Below, piece after piece: positions 44,466 to 52,913 of a stretch of DNA of 64,000 bases (positions are counted from its first letter, which is position 1; every line of letters begins with the position of its first letter). The position numbers and the translations under genes were made by a program. The notes beneath the pieces were generated by a model. It worked only from the letters and a program-made list of their open reading frames with translations, was not told where the DNA came from and made no database searches. The DNA comes from Poriferisodalis sp963663635 (GTDB taxonomy: Bacteria > Actinomycetota > Acidimicrobiia > Acidimicrobiales > Poriferisodalaceae). The stretch covers positions 29,353 to 93,352 of the forward strand of contig CAXXMY010000007.1 of the NCBI GenBank assembly GCA_963663635.2, in the 5' to 3' direction.

Positions 44466-45480
44466 TTCCAAGGGTTTAGTGGTCGTAGGCGGTGAGTGAG
44501 CGGCTGGGTCGGGTATTTCGGTAGGTCTCGTTGTGCCAGATGGCGGCGGTGAGGGCGAGGAGGCGTGTGGCGATGCGCGTGGCGACGCCGGAGCGGGTGC
44601 GTCCTTTGTGGCGTTCGAGGCTGAGTTGGCCTTTGAGGGTGTGGTTGATCGATTCGATGATCTGGCGCAGGGGCCGCAGGAACCGCGCGCCGGGCCGTGG
44701 GGCCTCGGATCGGGTGGCGGGGCGCAGCACGGTGATGCCGGCCTCGCTGAGGTCGGCTTCGAGCGCAGCGCTTCTGTAGCCCTTGTCGGCGATGAGGGTC
44801 TGGCCGGGCCGGGCGAGGTCGGCCGCGGCGATCATGTCGGCGCAGACGTCGCGTTCGTCGGCTTTCGCGCCGGTGAGCGCGAACGCGATCGGCAGCCCTG
44901 CCGGGGTGGCGACGAGGTGCAGCCGCAGACCCCAGAAGTACCGCGAGTGCGACGCGCAGTAGCCGTATTGGGCCCATCCCGCGAGGCTGGAGCGCTTTTG
45001 GGTCTCCCGGCTTCGGCCGCACTCGACGGGGGTGGAGTCCACCAGCCACACGTCGTCGTGCCACGAGTCGCACTCGCGTGCGAGCCATCCCATGACACGA
45101 GCGATCATCTCCGCGCTGCGCCGCAGCCGCTTGTTGTACCCGTCGCGGTTGGGCAGGTACGGGAACCACGGCCCCAGATGCGCGTGGGCGTAGCGCATGA
45201 ACTGCGACTCGTTGTCGAACCCCAGCAGCGCCGAGATCACCGCCAGGGTCACCAGCTCCGCGTCGGTCAGCTTCGGGGCGAACCCCACCACAGGCCGCTC
45301 GGGAGCCCACCCAGGGTTCTGTGCCAACAGGTCATCGATCCTCACATACAGTGCGGTCGCGAGGGTGTCCAAGTCCGGGCCCATGCTGAGAACCTCCAAG
45401 ATCGAAGCGTGAATACACACCCCGAGCTTGGACACCCTCACCCCACAACCGGTGGACCCCACCCCTTGGAACTAATCATC
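44457..45480 (-). mobile_element. IS982-family insertion sequence, copy 1 (1,024 bp)
   Basis: Ends GATGGTTAGTTCCAAGG and, in reverse complement, GATGATTAGTTCCAAGG form 17-bp terminal repeats with one mismatch. TA flanks both sides within CTA...TAG, so the target was probably CTAG with TA duplicated. The second copy at 54093-55117 is nearly identical. Confidence 0.85.
44476..45384 (-). CDS. IS982-family transposase
   Basis: 302 residues from ATG 45384; an open extension to 45462 exists. DDE-fold blocks: VWLVDSTPVECGRSRET (first Asp), LIADKGYRS (second Asp) and IIESINHTLKGQLSLERH (Glu). The N-terminal LFDN-like region (DNESQFMRYAHAHLG, FPYLPNRDGYNKRLRR) matches actinobacterial IS982 transposases. 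The gene is intact, so this copy could supply transposase for the damaged copy 2. Confidence 0.87.
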   Translation of the reverse strand: MGPDLDTLATALYVRIDDLLAQNPGWAPERPVVGFAPKLTDAELVTLAVISALLGFDNESQFMRYAHAHLGPWFPYLPNRDGYNKRLRRSAEMIARVMGWLARECDSWHDDVWLVDSTPVECGRSRETQKRSSLAGWAQYGYCASHSRYFWGLRLHLVATPAGLPIAFALTGAKADERDVCADMIAAADLARPGQTLIADKGYRSAALEADLSEAGITVLRPATRSEAPRPGARFLRPLRQIIESINHTLKGQLSLERHKGRTRSGVATRIATRLLALTAAIWHNETYRNTRPSRSLTAYDH

Positions 45481-45483
45481 TAG

Positions 45484-47156
45484 CCCTGATTATTCACGAG
45501 AATTCTGCTGGTCGTATTATCGGTGTGCTTTGCGCCCGGTTTGGTGGTGTGGGGCTGTTGGGGCGCCGGCGGGAGCGTCGCAGGGGAGCCGATGGCCCCG
45601 GTGTTGGTGCTCAAGCGGCGTCGGGTGGGTGTGCGGGCGTGGCGGGGCTGTCCCGCCGGGGGCAGGCGTCGAGCAGAGCAGGTCGGCCGCGGTGTTCAGC
45701 GGGGGTGGGCGATGGCGAGGAGCGCTTTGGCGCCAGGGTGCCGTTCGGGCAGGCGCAACAGGACGCGTCTGGCGGTGCGGCACACGAGCGCTGGGAGGTG
45801 CCACAGCTCCCAGCGGAGCCGTTTGGGGGCTGCGCGGCGCAGCGCTCCGTCGAGGCAGGCGTTCTGGAACCAGCCAACGAGCGCGAGGCCGATCATGCAC
45901 ATGGCGGCCCAGGCGCTGTTCGCGTGCCGGTCGGTGAACGGCATGCCCGCCAGGCCGCTGTCTTTGAGCCGGCACACGGCGTTCTCGACGTCGGCGTGTG
46001 AGCGCATCAGCTTGTCCAGTTGCACGGCGATGCCTTGCTGGTCGGTCAGGAATCCCCAGTATCGGAAGTTCTCGCTGGGGAACAGGCTGCGCTGCGCCCC
46101 GGGATGGCGCGGCTCGCGGCGCACGATCAGCCGTGTGCGGTCCGGCCAGCCCGACAGGTCCGCGAGGTCGGTGAGGTCCGCGACCTGAGCACCGCGCCGC
46201 TTGCGCTGACCGGGCCGCTTTGGGACGTTGTGCCAGCGGTCCGGGTCGCCCAGGCCGCCGCGGATCGCTGCTTCGACGCCCGGAGCCGACCGCGCCGACA
46301 CCGCATAGCCGATATTGCGGTCCCGCAGCGCCGCGGCGAGTCTGGGCGAGCAGCCCGCGGCGTCGACGCGCACCACCAGCGGACGCCCCACGAGACTGTC
46401 GCCGTCGCCTTCGTGGTGACCCACGGCGTCGGGCTCGGGCAGCGTCCCCACCGCGGCGTCGATCACTTCGAGATGATCCGCGATGTCGTTCGCGGCGGCG
46501 TTGCCGGGCCGCTGGGTGATCCACAACGGCTCCCCGTCCGCGGTGGAGCACACCATCGGATGGAACCCGAACCCGCCCTTGTAATGCGGCGCAGCTCCCG
46601 CCTTGTTCTCCGAATGGACCTCCACCAGAGTCGAGTCGACATCGACCACCAACGGCCTGCTGCGGTCATGATCGGCCCACAACGGTTCGCGCACCGCAGC
46701 AGCCGCGCCCAAAAGCGCCGCGGCGCCGCCCGCGCCCAGGCCCGTGACCGTGCGGTACAGCGTCGAGTCCGACGCTACGTCGCCGAACAGCTCCCGCTGA
46801 GCGCGCAGATTCTCGATGTCGCTGCACGCCTCACCGCCGCCGGCCAGCATCAACAACGCATGGACCAGCACCGGGCCCCGGTCATGAACCGGGGCCCGCT
46901 CGCCCCGACGCGGCACCGCGGCCGACAGCGCCTCGGTCAGCCCGACACGGTCCGCGAACCCGCCCAAAGCGAACAGCCCCACACAACACGGTCCCCGCCG
47001 CCTGCCAGACGCGCGTTTGTGACACTGCTAAGTTTCACCTCGGAGATGCCCCCTGAACTGCCAGATGCGTTCTTCCCAGACATGCATCGTCGCAGGTCAG
47101 AGGGCTTTTCCGCGGACCCCGACAACCCAGTCCGCCCGACTCGTGAATAATCAGGG
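45484..47156 (-). mobile_element. IS1380-family insertion sequence (1,673 bp)
   Basis: Terminal repeats start CCCTGATTATTCACGAG at both ends (17 identical bases). It is flanked by CTAG direct repeats (45480-45483 and 47157-47160), and its left end abuts IS982 copy 1. Confidence 0.85.
45696..46982 (-). CDS. IS1380-family transposase
   Basis: 428 residues with DDE-type blocks PLVVDVDSTLVEVHSENK (Asp), VVRVDAAGCSP (Asp) and the C-terminal DVENAVCRLKDSGLAG (Glu). Family length is about 450-470, and about 20-30 N-terminal residues seem to lie in another frame (VTNARLAGGGDRV near 47020). A frameshift near 46985 may therefore have shortened the protein; activity is uncertain. Confidence 0.78.
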   Translation of the reverse strand: MGLFALGGFADRVGLTEALSAAVPRRGERAPVHDRGPVLVHALLMLAGGGEACSDIENLRAQRELFGDVASDSTLYRTVTGLGAGGAAALLGAAAAVREPLWADHDRSRPLVVDVDSTLVEVHSENKAGAAPHYKGGFGFHPMVCSTADGEPLWITQRPGNAAANDIADHLEVIDAAVGTLPEPDAVGHHEGDGDSLVGRPLVVRVDAAGCSPRLAAALRDRNIGYAVSARSAPGVEAAIRGGLGDPDRWHNVPKRPGQRKRRGAQVADLTDLADLSGWPDRTRLIVRREPRHPGAQRSLFPSENFRYWGFLTDQQGIAVQLDKLMRSHADVENAVCRLKDSGLAGMPFTDRHANSAWAAMCMIGLALVGWFQNACLDGALRRAAPKRLRWELWHLPALVCRTARRVLLRLPERHPGAKALLAIAHPR

Positions 47157-47172
47157 CTAGCTAGGAGGTGCG

Positions 47173-48117
47173 ATGCGACGGATCCCCGCGCTTGATGGAT
47201 TGCGCGCCGTAGCAATTGCGGTAGTGGTCGGCTACCACATCGACAGTGCCGTCGTGCCTGCAGGGCACTACGGCGTCTCCCTGTTGTTCGTCTTGTCGGG
47301 CTACGTGGTCACCGACTCGCTGTGTGCCGAGATGGACCGGACCGGTCGGGTCGACCTCGGCTCGTTCTATCGAAAACGAGTGCTCCGGCTGCTTCCTGCC
47401 CTTCTGGCCGTCTGCCTCGCAATGGTCGCAGTGGGGACCGACTGGTCCCGCTTGATTGCGGTGCTCGGCTTCTACGCCAACTATGCGCGAATCGAAGGTC
47501 TCGACCTGGAGCGGCTGACGCACACCTGGTTCATCGCGGTGATCGCCCACTTTTACGTGCTGTGGCCGCTCGCCATCGCTGCACTACGAGCCAGGCATCG
47601 GACCCGCATCGTCGGAGGCCTGGCGCTGGCTGCCATCGCCTGGAGAGCAACTGCGATCGAAGTCATGTCGCCGGGCTGGGTGTACAACGCGACCGACACC
47701 AACGCCGCGGCACTTCTGGTGGGGTGTTATCTGGCCGTCGCTCGGCCCACCACGTGGCGGTTCGCGAGGTGGTCGGTTCCGGCGCTGCTGGCGCTAATGC
47801 TGGTGCCCGCATTCGGCAACACGGGCACAACCGTTCTCTGGGGCGGTTTCGTGGCCCTGGCGCTCAGTGCGCTCGCGGTCCAGTACGCGCTGACTGGCCC
47901 CGTATGGTTGGCGAACCGGGTCCTGTTGCGGGTCGCCGAATTGTCCTTCGGGCTCTACCTCTGGCACTACGTGTTCATCCGCTCTGACATCGCCCTCTGG
48001 CTGGCCCTCGTCCTCACCGTCGCGGCGACCGCCGCCTCGTGGTATCTCCTCGAACAGCCGGTCCTGCGCTGGGCGGCAAGGCGGAAGGGTCAAGCTCGGA
48101 AACTTCCAGCGCTATAG
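47173..48117 (+). CDS. Acyltransferase 3 (OafA/NolL-like) membrane protein
   Basis: A 314-residue integral membrane O-acyltransferase. It starts RRIPALDGLRAVAIAVVVGYH, the signature of the family including the conserved His, followed by GVSLLFVLSGYVVTDSL and the RKRVLRLLPALLAV segment; eight to ten hydrophobic segments follow, ending LYLWHYVFIRSDIALW and SWYLLEQPVLRWAARR. Such enzymes acetylate or acylate surface polysaccharide or wall glycans. An AGGAGG site at 47162-47167 precedes ATG 47173 and lies just outside the IS1380 duplication, so expression may survive the insertions. Confidence 0.87.
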   Translation: MRRIPALDGLRAVAIAVVVGYHIDSAVVPAGHYGVSLLFVLSGYVVTDSLCAEMDRTGRVDLGSFYRKRVLRLLPALLAVCLAMVAVGTDWSRLIAVLGFYANYARIEGLDLERLTHTWFIAVIAHFYVLWPLAIAALRARHRTRIVGGLALAAIAWRATAIEVMSPGWVYNATDTNAAALLVGCYLAVARPTTWRFARWSVPALLALMLVPAFGNTGTTVLWGGFVALALSALAVQYALTGPVWLANRVLLRVAELSFGLYLWHYVFIRSDIALWLALVLTVAATAASWYLLEQPVLRWAARRKGQARKLPAL

Positions 48118-48134
48118 GCGTATCGGCCGGCGCC

Positions 48135-49217
48135 ATGAAGAGACCCTCCGTCTTCCGACAATGGCTCGCTCTGGCCTGTGCTTTGTTCTTCGCGATCTCC
48201 GTCCTGGTGGTGTACGAAAGGGTGATCACGGCAGACGGTGATGCTCCTGCCATTCCCGTCGACGGTGACGGGGCGGTCGACGTGCCGGCACCGAACGAGA
48301 CGGACGGCGGGGTCACAACGACGACCGAACCGGTAGAGGACGTGTCCGCGGCGCCAGTTGCACCTCCTCCATTCCCGGACCAGTTCGAGCCTTCGCCCAA
48401 TGAGGTGCAGGCCGACGCCAAGCGGCTCGGTGCCGTGGTGGCCTACCAGATCACGAACTACGGCCCGGACTCGTCGGTGATTGAATTGGCGGCGGGCGTG
48501 ACAGCCGATCCTGCTCGCGCCGACGCGCTCGCGAGGGGGGCGGCGACCGTGCATCACCCCGGGATGTGGTCACGCGGCACGATCGAGTACGCCCAACTCG
48601 GCGGTCACCTTGACGACCGGATCTCGATAATGGTCGTGGTCCACCAGGAGCTGGGTGGGGAGGGCACAGCGGATGCCGAGCGAGCCGAGACCCGGACGAT
48701 GGACGTGCGCCTTATGAGGGGCGCTTCGGGTGCGTGGGAGTTCGAGGAGCTCGCTTCGGCCGGAGGTCAGCCGGTCGCTCGGCCTGCGGACCTCTCGCCC
48801 CTCGCCGCCTCGGTGGTCGACGATCCCCGAATCGATCTCCCCGATTCGGCGATCTGGGACATCTACTCCGGGTACACCGATCATGCGCTGCTCGAGGCGA
48901 TGCTCGACATCGCCGAGCGAACCCCCTACTCCGTCATCGTGTTGAAAACGGGACACCCGCACAACGTGTTCGGAACGGACAGGTTAAGCAATCACAAGGT
49001 GGGCCGGGCGGTCGACATCCACGAAGTGGACTCGGAGCTGGTAATCGACTCGCACGACGCGACGTCATCGATCTATGCGCTATCCGAGTGGCTGGTGTCG
49101 CGGCATGACATCAGGGAGTTCGGAAGTCCGTGGCGGTTCGACGACGCGGTTGCGCACAACTTCACCAACGAGGTTCACCACGATCACCTCCACGTGGGCG
49201 TCTTCCCGGAGTGGTAG
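48135..49217 (+). CDS. Exported peptidase M15-like (VanY-type fold) protein
   Basis: A 360-residue protein. It starts with an anchor helix (LALACALFFAISVLVVYERV) and a Thr/Pro/Glu linker. The C-terminal domain contains GTDRLSNHKVGRAVDIHEV and EVHHDHLHVGVFPEW. The SxHxxGxAVD and HxHxHVG patterns match the zinc sites of M15/LAS peptidases that cut D-Ala peptides in peptidoglycan. The spacing differs from standard VanY, so activity is inferred. It follows the acyltransferase by 17 bases, suggesting a cell-envelope operon. Confidence 0.7.
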   Translation: MKRPSVFRQWLALACALFFAISVLVVYERVITADGDAPAIPVDGDGAVDVPAPNETDGGVTTTTEPVEDVSAAPVAPPPFPDQFEPSPNEVQADAKRLGAVVAYQITNYGPDSSVIELAAGVTADPARADALARGAATVHHPGMWSRGTIEYAQLGGHLDDRISIMVVVHQELGGEGTADAERAETRTMDVRLMRGASGAWEFEELASAGGQPVARPADLSPLAASVVDDPRIDLPDSAIWDIYSGYTDHALLEAMLDIAERTPYSVIVLKTGHPHNVFGTDRLSNHKVGRAVDIHEVDSELVIDSHDATSSIYALSEWLVSRHDIREFGSPWRFDDAVAHNFTNEVHHDHLHVGVFPEW

Positions 49218-49512
49218 TCCTCGCCGGGGCCCTTCCATTGCACGCGGTAGCCGTTGGCTTGGGGTTCTCTGGTCCACAGCGGCTTTCTCCAAGTGACCTG
49301 GAGAATGCGGTTCCCGGCGGTTGCGGTGACGTCGCGGGGGCGCCGCGATTCGCATCCGCCGTCGCGCCATGGGTTGGTGGTGACGTCGTTAGCCTGTAAT
49401 CGAGTGTCCAGATGTGTGCCAGCTCGTGCGCTGCGACACCCTCCGCAAAGTCCTTGGTAGGCAGATCGTCCCATCTGGCTTCTGTGAGCGAAATGCTGGC
49501 AGCGGTAGCCAA
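49184..49512 (-). pseudogene. Remnant of a secreted HELAH metalloprotein with FN3 domain
   Basis: Minus-strand coding remnants in two frames. One has AAHELAHIWTLDYRL, an HExxH-like zinc motif (His-Glu-Leu-Ala-His). The next frame has VTATAGNRILQVTWRKPL and NGYRVQWKGPGEDY, an FN3-type strand pattern. A frameshift near 49395 joins them. The 5' part is cut off by the IS30 left end at 49513. The original protein was probably a secreted peptidase or peptidase-like surface protein. The 3' end meets the convergent M15-like gene. Confidence 0.55.
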
Positions 49513-50967
49513 GCCGGATTCAATCGGTTGTCGCAACACCTTGATGATGGAGGTGCGGGCGATGGTGACGATGAAGGAGCGACAGGAGGAGGTTCGGCAG
49601 TATCGGGGACAGCTTCCTTCGCCGGGCCGGCCAACGGTTGCTTGGCGACAGGACCGGGCGAACTTCTGGGTGGAGATCGCGAGGGGCGAGAAGACCGACG
49701 ACGCTGCTGCCGCGGCAGGCGTGTCGTCCCCTGTTGGATACCGGTGGTTCCGTCACGCTGGCGGTGTGAACCCATGTCTTTCTCCGACCGTGTCGGGCCG
49801 TTATCTCTCGTTCTGCGAGCGCGAGGAGATTGCGCTGTTTCGGGCTCAGGGCCTCGGTGTGCGCGAGGTCGCTCGCCGGCTCGGCCGGTCGCCTTCGACG
49901 ATCTCCCGGGAGCTGCGCCGGAACGCTTCGACCCGAACTTTCAGGCTCGAATACAAAGCGACGATCGCGCAGTGGCACGCCGAGCGGCGTGCACGCCGAC
50001 CCAAGATCGCCAAGCTCGCCGGCAACGACCGGCTCCGGGACTACGTCCAGGAACGCCTCTGTGGCCGGGTCCGGGCGGCCGATGGCCGGGTGCTGGGCCC
50101 GGAGGGTCCGCAGTGGAAAGGCAAGAACAAGCCGCATCGAGGTGACCGGCGCTGGGTGCAGGCCTGGAGCCCCGAGCAGATCGCGCGGCGTTTGCCGGTC
50201 GACTTCCCCGATGATGAGTCCATGCGGATCAGCCACGAGGCCATCTACCAGGCCCTCTATGTCGAAGGACGCGGCGCGCTCAAGCGTGAGCTGGTCGCCT
50301 GCCTGCGATCCGGGCGCGCTGCGGATCCCCCGAGCCCGAGTCGGGCGCCGAGCCTGGGACCACGTCACCGACGACGTGCTGATCAGCGAGCGGCCCGCAG
50401 AGGCCGCCGACCGAGCGGTCCCAGGCCACTGGGAAGGCGATCTGGTCATCGGGCTGCAACGCTCCGCCATCGGCACCCTCGTCGAGCGCACCACCCGGTT
50501 CACGATGCTGATCCATCTGCCCCGCGAACCGGGCTACGGCGAGAAACCCCGCACCAAGAACGGACCCGCGCTCGCCGGCTACGGCGCCGTCACCATGAAG
50601 AACGCGCTTGCAGCATCGATGGCCAAGCTGCCCCACCAGCTCTGCCGGTCGCTCACCTGGGACCGCGGCAAGGAACTCTCGGCCCACGCCGATTTCACCG
50701 TCGAGACCGACATCCCCGTCTTCTTCGCCGACCCGAGAAGCCTGTGGCAGCGCGGCACCAACGAGAACACCAACGGGCTGCTTCGCCAATACTTCCCCAA
50801 GGGCACCGACCTCTCCCGATGGAGCGCACACGAGATCGACGCCGTCGCCGCCACGCTCAACAACCGACCGCGAAAGATCCTCGGCTGGCGCACACCCGCC
50901 GAAGCCCTCGACGAACACCTACGCTCTCTTCAACAGCCCGGTGTTGCAACCACCACTTGAATCCGGC
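49513..50967 (+). mobile_element. IS30-family insertion sequence (about 1,455 bp)
   Basis: Imperfect terminal repeats of about 28 bp (49513-49540 and 50940-50967), with GCCGGATTCAA and GCAACACC shared. Left flank is the HELAH gene remnant and right flank an IS3 core, so the two sides come from different loci. Confidence 0.78.
49562..50960 (+). pseudogene. IS30-family transposase with one frameshift
   Basis: The N-terminal part reads from ATG 49562: an HTH (VREVARRLGRSPSTISRELRRN), then AWSPEQIARRLPVDFP and ISHEAIYQALYVEGRGALKREL. Near 50319 the frame changes, and the DDE domain follows in another frame: GHWEGDLVIG, LTWDRGKELSAHADF and NENTNGLLRQYFPKGTDLS. A single missing base before CTGCGG would restore one protein of about 465 residues. 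IS30 enzymes do not use programmed frameshifting, so this copy is probably inactive or contains an error. Confidence 0.8.
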
Positions 50968-51268
50968 CAATACACCTCCGACGCGTTCGCCGCGGCCTGC
51001 GCCAAGCTCAAGATCACCCAATCGATGGGACGCGTCGGCTGCGCTCTCGACAACGCCGCCGCCGAATCGTTCTTCTCGACGCTCCAGCACGAACTCATAT
51101 CACGGCGCCGCTGGCGCACCCGCGACCAGGCCCGCCGAGACATCGCTGTCTGGATCGACACCTGGTACAACAGAAAACGGCTCCACTCAACCAACAACAT
51201 GACCAGCCCAATAGACTACGAACTAGCCAACGCAGCCTAAACCAACCCTCCACGATCCGGGGGGAAGC
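50968..51268 (+). mobile_element. 3' remnant of an IS3-family element
   Basis: Encodes only the C-terminus of an IS3 OrfB: QYTSDAFAAACAKLKITQS, LDNAAAESFFSTLQHELIS and YNRKRLHSTNNMTSPIDYE, stopping at 51240. The right tip GGGGGGAAGC is at 51259-51268. The 5' two thirds are absent; the IS30 right end replaces it at the GSQYT codons. Confidence 0.8.
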
Positions 51269-51334
51269 TCAGCGTGAGACTCCGTTCGTACCCCCTCCGA
51301 CACGCCACTTTGGAGCGCAGGCCTGGATTCAGGC

Positions 51335-51460
51335 CTAGGAGCCGACCTGCGGGGTGTCGGGCTCGCTTGGACTCGGGTCGTCACTGCTGCACGCGACGAC
51401 GGTGAACAACATCGCTGCCGCCAGTAACCCGGCGACGAGTCGCTTCCTCAGAACGGGCAT
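51335..51460 (-). CDS. Small lipoprotein (41 aa)
   Basis: ATG 51460 to TAG 51335. The product is a basic start (MPVLRKR), a hydrophobic core (LVAGLLAAAMLFTVV), a lipobox-like VVAC with the Cys at residue 23, and a short Ser/Asp/Pro tail (SSDDPSPSEPDTPQVGS). This is a complete minimal lipoprotein; it has no folded domain. It lies 59 bases downstream of the exported hydrolase on the same strand and may be co-transcribed. Confidence 0.5.
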   Translation of the reverse strand: MPVLRKRLVAGLLAAAMLFTVVACSSDDPSPSEPDTPQVGS

Positions 51461-51519
51461 CGGCCTAACCTACCTTTGCGGCGCGGCTCACACCGGTGCC
51501 TTCGACCGGGCGACGTTCG

Positions 51520-52808
51520 CTAGCGAGGATCGCTTGCGAACCACCGTGCACTCGCATTGTAGACCATTTCGTGGCTTGACTGGAAGTAGACGAGCAAGGC
51601 TCGACCCGACTGTCGGGCGAATACGGGGGCGGGGTCTCCGTCCCCGAAGTAGGTCTCGGTCGTGATCGACAGATGGTCGGGAACCCTCCCCCGACCGAAA
51701 AGGTCCACCTCCTCAGCGCTGAGGCGGTCGTCGGGGTCGGCCAGCTGATTGAACACCTCGGCGCCCACACTCGGGGGCACGAACTGATCGCGGATGCCCT
51801 GAGCGATGAAGATCGGGACCGCCTGGTCGCGGGCCGACTCCAGGTACGTCGCCGGACTACGGGTCAGACACTCCTCCTGCGCCGAGCCGGCGTCCCTCGG
51901 GTCACCTCCGCAGGCCCGCCTGATGTCGCTGGCATAGCCCAGACCCGTCCTCCTCGCGTGCTCGTAGAACTCCACGAGGTCATGCGGCGGCCCCCAGACC
52001 GAGACCGCGCTGACCTTGTCAGGGTGTCGCCCAGCAAGGAGGAGCCCCATCATCCCGCCGCCGGAGTAGCCGACGACGTACACCCGATTGGTATCCACCC
52101 CTGCCTGGGCGACGGCATAGTCGATCGCATCCGCCGCGTCCTGGACCGCCAAGTCGGATCCGACCGCGTCGGCGTCGTCGTTCTTTCCTCGGAACTCGGG
52201 GACGATGACTGCCCAACCATTTTCCTGGGCCCACATCGCAACGGGAATCCCGGCGTGCTGGGTGTACGGGGCGCTCCAGGAGTGCAATATCACCAACACG
52301 GGCTGATCGCGGTCGCCACTCGGAGCCAGCCAGAAGACGGGTTGTTCGGCGCCGTCCGCGGTCGAAATAATCCGAAGCTGCTCGATTCCTGGGACCGACC
52401 GCTCCCACCGGGACTGGCCGGAGGACACGTATTTGCTGAAGTCGCGGATCATGTTGATCCGGTCAAGCGATTCGAATGTCAGAGGATCGAGTGGCGGCAG
52501 AGTCGTTGTTGTTGTGGTGGTCGTGGTGGTCGGGGAGGGGGCGGCCTCCGCCGTAGGGGGCGAGCCTCCGCCGTAGGGGGAGCCGCCGCCGTAGGGGGGA
52601 CGGTCGCCGTAGGGGGAGCCGCCGCCGTAGGGGGAGCCGCCGCCGTAGGGGGGACGGTCACGATCCGAGGGGCCGCCGTGGTCTCCACAACTTGCCGCGC
52701 GAATCCGGCGTCAGTCGCGGACCCGACGGCATCACTGCCGCTGGCGGACAGCAGGTTCAGCAGCAGGAAAGCCGCAATTGTGACTCCTATGCGTCGGGTT
52801 GTTTCCAT
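51520..52808 (-). pseudogene. Exported alpha/beta hydrolase, frame broken in an 18-bp minisatellite
   Basis: ATG 52808 gives a signal peptide (VTIAAFLLLNLLSASGSDA) and a repeated PTAAAP linker. The frame then shifts, and the mature enzyme continues in another frame: a Thr run, LPPLDPLTFESLDRIN, then MIRDFSKYV (52452) to 51520. The catalytic domain has VVGYSGGGMMGLL (nucleophile Ser), Asp in GIRDQFVPP and a His near SSHEMVYN, so a PHB-depolymerase/S9-like esterase or peptidase is likely. A 20-bp repeat unit among 18-bp units (extra CG at 52561-52562) causes the shift; losing two bases would restore about 430 residues. The 310-residue domain alone would be made without its signal peptide. Confidence 0.7.
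52553..52662. repeat. 18-bp minisatellite (six units, first unit 20 bp)
   Basis: Units starting GTAGGGGG at 52553, 52573, 52591, 52609, 52627 and 52645. All spacings are 18 bp except the first, which is 20. On the minus strand they encode repeated Pro-Thr-Ala-Ala-Ala-Pro or Thr-Val variants. Confidence 0.85.
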
Positions 52809-52913
52809 GCTGTTGGGTGTCGGAGGTATCTCCCGCCGGCCTTTCAGCGCAGGCTCTGCGCTCCGGCTGGCGATGCGTTATGTCAGCTGATCTGCGCTGC
52901 GAGAGTAGCACTA

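Noticed and set aside
51673..52890. Long plus-strand open frame (405 codons) with Gly/Ala/Val repeats
   Set aside because: It is antisense to the exported hydrolase; the repeats are the minisatellite read on the wrong strand, and no start site or domain is visible.
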